The position numbers and the translations under genes were made by a program. Below, piece after piece: positions 60,731 through 64,000 of a DNA stretch of 64,000 bases (position 1 is the stretch's first letter; each line of letters begins with the position of its first letter). The notes beneath the pieces were generated by a model, which ran no database searches, was not told the origin of the DNA, and saw only the letters and a program-made list of their open reading frames with translations. This DNA is from Pseudomonadota bacterium (GTDB lineage: Bacteria > Desulfobacterota > Desulfovibrionia > Desulfovibrionales > Desulfovibrionaceae), in contig JAHIUW010000018.1 in the NCBI GenBank assembly GCA_018816865.1, forward strand, positions 1 through 64,000, in the 5' to 3' direction.

Positions 60731-60766
60731 AAGAAGCGCCGCTCCCAGACAGGAGCGGCGCTTCTT
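60731..60766 (+). terminator. Terminator of the bacteriohemerythrin gene
   Basis: AAGAAGCGCCGCTCC and GGAGCGGCGCTTCTT form a perfect 15-bp stem with a 6-base loop and T residues after it. Confidence 0.93.
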
Positions 60767-60794
60767 TTGTTTCCGCAAATAATAAAATAACCAG

Positions 60795-60916
60795 CCCGTA
60801 GGCGGTTCAGAGGCGTGCGAGGGGAAGGCGCAAGGCCAATGTGAAGCCGACGCGTATCAAGACATACGCGAGGGTTTAAATTGGCCGCGGCAACGCAGCC
60901 ATCGTGCGCCTATGGG
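60795..60916. repeat. Dispersed palindromic element, copy 4 (diverged)
   Basis: CCCGTAGGCG and CGCCTATGGG outer arms, GGCCAAT/ATTGGCC inner arms and a CGCGTAT-CAAGAC-ATACGCG tip. The architecture (outer stem, inner stem, GTAT tip) is that of copy 1, but the arm sequences differ. It lies between the convergent hemerythrin and aminotransferase genes and ends 14 bases before the latter's stop codon. Confidence 0.6.
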
Positions 60917-60929
60917 CCACCCTGCTCCG

Positions 60930-62120
60930 CTAAGCCAGCTTGCGATAGGCCTTCTTGAACCCGGCGGCACTGCGCCGGATGACTTCCTCGCCCACGCAAA
61001 ACGCCAGGCGGAAGTAGCCGGGACAGCCGAAGCCTGTGCCCGGCACCGCCAGGATGAGCTCTTCCTGCAAGGCGGCCACAAAGGCCACATCGTCCCCGCC
61101 CGGGGCCTCGGGGAAGAAATAGAACGCGCCCTTGGGCATGCTGAAATTATATCCGGCGGCGTCCAGGACCTCGGTCATGGCCTTGCGGCGCTCGGCATAG
61201 ACCGTCACATTGACCTGCGAGCCAAGGGCCTCGGCCATGATCTTCTGGCCGATGGCCGGGGCATTGACAAAACCCAGGATGCGGTTGGCCAGGATCAGCC
61301 CTCCCAGCAGTTGCCCCTTGCCCGGCATCTGCGGAGCCACCACCGCGTAACCCACGCGCTCACCCGCCAGGGACAGGTTCTTGGAAAAAGAACTCACGGC
61401 AATGGCGTAGTCGTAGAGGGGCAGGATGGAAGGCACCTCGATGCCGTCAAAGACCAGAAAACGGTAAGGCTCGTCGGCCACCAGGTAGATGGGCCGACCA
61501 TACTCCTCGGTCTTGGCCTTCAAGATGGCGGCAAGGCCCTTGAGCTCATCCTCGGTGTACACCGCGCCCGAAGGGTTGTTGGGCGAATTGATGAGCACGA
61601 TGCGGGTCTTGGGGTTGATGGCCGCGGCCATGGCCTCCAGGTCCAGCTCAAAGGTCAGGGGCTTGGCAGGCACGGAGGTGAACACCCCGCCGTGGTTCTG
61701 GGTGTAGAACCCGTATTCCACGAAGTACGGCGCCGGGGACAAAACCTCGTCGCCGTGGTCGAGCACCGCGCGCATGATGGCGTTCAGCGCACCAGCCGCG
61801 CCGCAGGTGATGACCACATCGTCGGAGCCGATGTCCACGCCCTGTTCCTTGGACAAATGCCCGGCCAGGGCCTTGCGCGCAAAGGGATAGCCCGGATTGG
61901 GCATGTAGCCGAAGGCAAAGGGCTTGTCAGCCGACTGGGCCACGTTGGCCAGGGCCTTGCCCACGGCAGGGGGCGGAGCGAGATCCGGATTGCCCAGGCT
62001 GAAATCGCACACCGCGTCCTCGCCGTGCTGGGCCTTGAGTTCGATGCCGATCTCGAACATCTTCCTGATCCACGACGACTTCTCGATGTAGCCGACGACC
62101 TGTTTGGAAAGCATCTGCAT
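60930..62120 (-). CDS. PLP-dependent class I/II aminotransferase
   Basis: A 396-residue AspC-fold enzyme. I chose ATG 62120, with AGGAAG upstream. Motifs: the N-terminal SLGNPDLAPPPAVG, TCGAAGALNAIMRAV for cofactor binding, LINSPNNPSGAVYTEDEL with the substrate-side Asn, VADEPYRFLVFD, and the Schiff-base Lys in SSFSKNLSLAGERVGY. The C-terminal GYFRLAFC holds the conserved Arg. The substrate is not certain. It uses PLP and probably glutamate. Confidence 0.9.
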   Translation of the reverse strand: MQMLSKQVVGYIEKSSWIRKMFEIGIELKAQHGEDAVCDFSLGNPDLAPPPAVGKALANVAQSADKPFAFGYMPNPGYPFARKALAGHLSKEQGVDIGSDDVVITCGAAGALNAIMRAVLDHGDEVLSPAPYFVEYGFYTQNHGGVFTSVPAKPLTFELDLEAMAAAINPKTRIVLINSPNNPSGAVYTEDELKGLAAILKAKTEEYGRPIYLVADEPYRFLVFDGIEVPSILPLYDYAIAVSSFSKNLSLAGERVGYAVVAPQMPGKGQLLGGLILANRILGFVNAPAIGQKIMAEALGSQVNVTVYAERRKAMTEVLDAAGYNFSMPKGAFYFFPEAPGGDDVAFVAALQEELILAVPGTGFGCPGYFRLAFCVGEEVIRRSAAGFKKAYRKLA

Positions 62121-62184
62121 GGTGTTCTTCCTCAATGAGCTGCCCGCAAATCGGGGCAAAGACTCCGGCGCGCGGGCCGATGGC

Positions 62185-63612
62185 TTACGGGACCTCGAGG
62201 CCCCTCTTTTTGTAGTCGGAAATCTTGTTGCGCAGGGTGCGCACGGAAATACCCAGCAGGTCCGCAGCCTGGGTCCTGTTGCCCTCGGTCTGTTCCAGGC
62301 GCTTCAGAATGGCGATGCGTTCGATCTCGGACAAGGGCATGTCGCGCCCACCCAGGGCGTTGTGCAGGGTCCGTTCGTCGGCGGCAGACGTAGCGCCCAC
62401 TGGAGGAGCGGCTTCGGCCTCGGGCTCATCGTCCTCGGGCAGGGGCCAGTTCTCGCCATCCAGGAGGAAATGCCGTTCCTCGATGGGCCCCGCGCCCGAC
62501 AAGAGCACGGCCCGCTCCATCAGATTCTGCAACTCACGCACATTGCCCGGCCAGTCGTAGCCTGTGAGCCAGGCCCTGGCCGCCTCAGAAAAACCCAGAC
62601 GCGGCAGGCCGTAGGCCTTGCAGTAATGATCCACGAAAAACTGGGCCAGGAGCATGACGTCCTCACCGCGTTCCCTCAGGGAAGGCAGCTTCAGGGGGAT
62701 CACGTTCAGTCGGAAATACAGGTCCTGGCGGAACTCCTTGTTCCTCACGGCCTCATCGATGTCCCGGTTGGTGGTGGCCAGCACACGCACATCCACCTTC
62801 ACGGTCTCCACCCCACCCACGCGGTCCAGCTCACCCTCCTGGAGGACGCGCAGCAGCTTGGCCTGCAGCCCGATATCCATTTCCGTGATTTCGTCCAGCA
62901 GGATGGTGCCGCCGCTGGCAAGCTCGAACTTGCCGAGCTTGCGGTTGATGGCTCCGGTGAAGGCCCCCTTTTCATGGCCGAAAAGCTCGCTTTCCAGGAG
63001 ATGCTCGGGCAGGGCCGCGCAGTTGATGGCCACAAAGGGGTTGTTCGCACGGCCGCTGTTCTGGTGCAGATACTTGGCGAACATTTCCTTGCCTGTCCCG
63101 GATTCGCCGGAGATCAGCACCGAAGCCTTGGAGGGAGCCACCTGGCGGGACAGGGCCAGCACCCGGCGCACGGAGGCGTCCTGGCCGATGATCTGTACGC
63201 CGGTCCCCGGAGCCGGGGCCGGGGCCGCGGCCTTGGGCGCATCGCTCCCGGCTGACGGCTCGTCCTGCGGAATCACGGCCAAAATCTTTTCCCAAGTCAG
63301 GGGCTCGAGCCAATAATCCTTGGCCCCGAGGTCCATCAGGCGCTGGGCCTCGCCAGTGGAACCGCGATCCGTGAACACCACCACGGGCGGAAAGCCGGGG
63401 TCATCCTGCCCCCGGACCAGCAGGTCCTCGGGCTTCACGCCCGAGAGCATGGCGCTCACAAAGACCACGCCGGGCTTCCTCTTTTCGATGAAGTCCAGCG
63501 CGCCACGGATGGTCTCGGCCAAACCAGCTTCGACCCCGGACTCCTTGAAGTGGGGGAACAGGGTGGTGATGGCTTGCGACTTGGCAAGAAATAGAATCGT
63601 CTTAGAAGACAT
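62185..63612 (-). CDS. Sigma-54 dependent activator with degenerate receiver
   Basis: A 475-residue protein. The N-terminal receiver (about 1-120) keeps the fold but not the phospho-acceptor: the segment that should read V-x-x-D-x-x-x-P is VVFVSAMLSG. The AAA+ domain is complete: Walker A GESGTGKE, the sigma-54 loop GAFTGA, TILLDEITEM, and the R-finger segment FRQDLYFRLNVIPL. A Fis-type HTH is at the C-terminus (LEQTEGNRTQAADLLGISVRTLRNKI). It is probably controlled by level or binding rather than phosphorylation. Flagellar or biofilm regulators of this form (FlrA/FleQ-like) share this feature, but the target is unknown. Confidence 0.88.
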   Translation of the reverse strand: MSSKTILFLAKSQAITTLFPHFKESGVEAGLAETIRGALDFIEKRKPGVVFVSAMLSGVKPEDLLVRGQDDPGFPPVVVFTDRGSTGEAQRLMDLGAKDYWLEPLTWEKILAVIPQDEPSAGSDAPKAAAPAPAPGTGVQIIGQDASVRRVLALSRQVAPSKASVLISGESGTGKEMFAKYLHQNSGRANNPFVAINCAALPEHLLESELFGHEKGAFTGAINRKLGKFELASGGTILLDEITEMDIGLQAKLLRVLQEGELDRVGGVETVKVDVRVLATTNRDIDEAVRNKEFRQDLYFRLNVIPLKLPSLRERGEDVMLLAQFFVDHYCKAYGLPRLGFSEAARAWLTGYDWPGNVRELQNLMERAVLLSGAGPIEERHFLLDGENWPLPEDDEPEAEAAPPVGATSAADERTLHNALGGRDMPLSEIERIAILKRLEQTEGNRTQAADLLGISVRTLRNKISDYKKRGLEVP

Positions 63613-63843
63613 GAATAGGGCTTTTATCCTTTCCCCAGAAAATTATCAACGAAATGAGGCCTGCCTTCGCCGGGAAGCAAGACACCCTCTCGCCTGGCCG
63701 GAGGTTCATCCACAGACCACTCCCAAGGCCCGGGACGCACCGTCTCGCCCCTTGAAGGGCGGTTTGAAACGGCACCGGGTATTGACCTGACCTTGCCGCT
63801 CCACTACTTTTAATATGAAATTCAAGAAAAAAGGGCACTTCCC

Positions 63844-64000
63844 ATGACCAAAATTAATCTTCGGGAGCTGTTGCACCAGGTAGCCGAAGGCTTGCTGTCT
63901 CCAGACGAGGCCCTGGGGCGATTCTGCGACCGGCCCCTGGACGAACTGGCCCAGGGCATCACCCTGGACACGCACCGCCTATGGCGCACGGGGCTGGGCG
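63844..64000 (+). CDS. larB: LarB-like protein (AIR carboxylase family), partial
   Basis: Only the first 52 codons are in the window; the frame is open to the edge. The N-terminus (LRELLHQVAEGLLSPDEALGRF, then DELAQGITLDTHRLWRTGLG) fits the LarB pattern L-x-x-L-L-x-x-V...G-x-L-x-x-x-E-A, with D-x-H-R-x-x-R-x-G. LarB makes the pyridinium dicarboxylate for the nickel-pincer cofactor of lactate racemase. AAGGG precedes the ATG. It is divergent from the sigma-54 activator. Confidence 0.75.
   Translation, partial: MTKINLRELLHQVAEGLLSPDEALGRFCDRPLDELAQGITLDTHRLWRTGLG

Overview
The window looks like chromosome from a sulfate-reducing deltaproteobacterium of the Desulfovibrio type (Desulfovibrionales). 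The core sulfate-respiration genes lie together: sat on the minus strand, diverging from aprBA-qmoABC-qmoD on the plus strand. Codon use is GC-rich, and the operons carry many strong hairpin terminators. Genus and species cannot be fixed from the sequence alone.

Layout. (1) 1-5380 is the right end of an integrated mobile island in the 3' end of tRNA-Ser(UGA). It holds a P4-type tyrosine integrase, an AlpA-like regulator, a RecA-fold replication ATPase and a NACHT-type NTPase gene cut off by an ISL3-family insertion sequence that runs off the left edge. (2) 5381-12690 is housekeeping: SlyD-type FKBP, a TesA-like esterase facing a YbbA/YbbP ABC exporter, an FMN reductase with a DUF309 protein, and a MarC protein. 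(3) 12853-28740 is a compact podovirus-like head, tail and lysis cassette (relatives of the Bordetella BPP-1 structural module). It reads leftward, has a small HTH gene and shared operators at its right end, and borders tRNA-Ser(GCU). It has no integrase, replication or tail-fibre genes, and its small terminase lacks a recognisable DNA-binding domain, so it is a defective or domesticated phage and possibly gene-transfer-agent-like. (4) 28743-43744 holds a zinc-ribbon/AMIN membrane protein, a TetR regulator, a cyclophilin, a PAS-rich histidine kinase, a Tat-exported transglycosylase, a DMT transporter, and a leftward operon of an EPSP-synthase-like protein, a small protein, aconitase and PpiD. 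(5) 43929-54231 is the sulfate activation/APS reduction/Qmo block. (6) 55142-60108 is a complete branched-chain amino acid ABC transporter (livG-J-H-M-F). (7) 60286-64000 holds bacteriohemerythrin, an aminotransferase, a sigma-54 activator with a degenerate receiver, and the start of larB.

How the genes work together. Sat makes APS from sulfate and ATP, AprBA reduces APS to sulfite, and QmoABC(D) passes electrons from menaquinol to AprBA. qmoC carries an apparent one-base deletion here, which matters because this complex is needed for sulfate respiration. A family of roughly 120-250 bp imperfect palindromes, ending at or next to stop codons, recurs four times (7071, 11845, 17242, 60795). One copy lies inside the phage operon.

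All calls were made by reading the sequence and translations; no database search was run.
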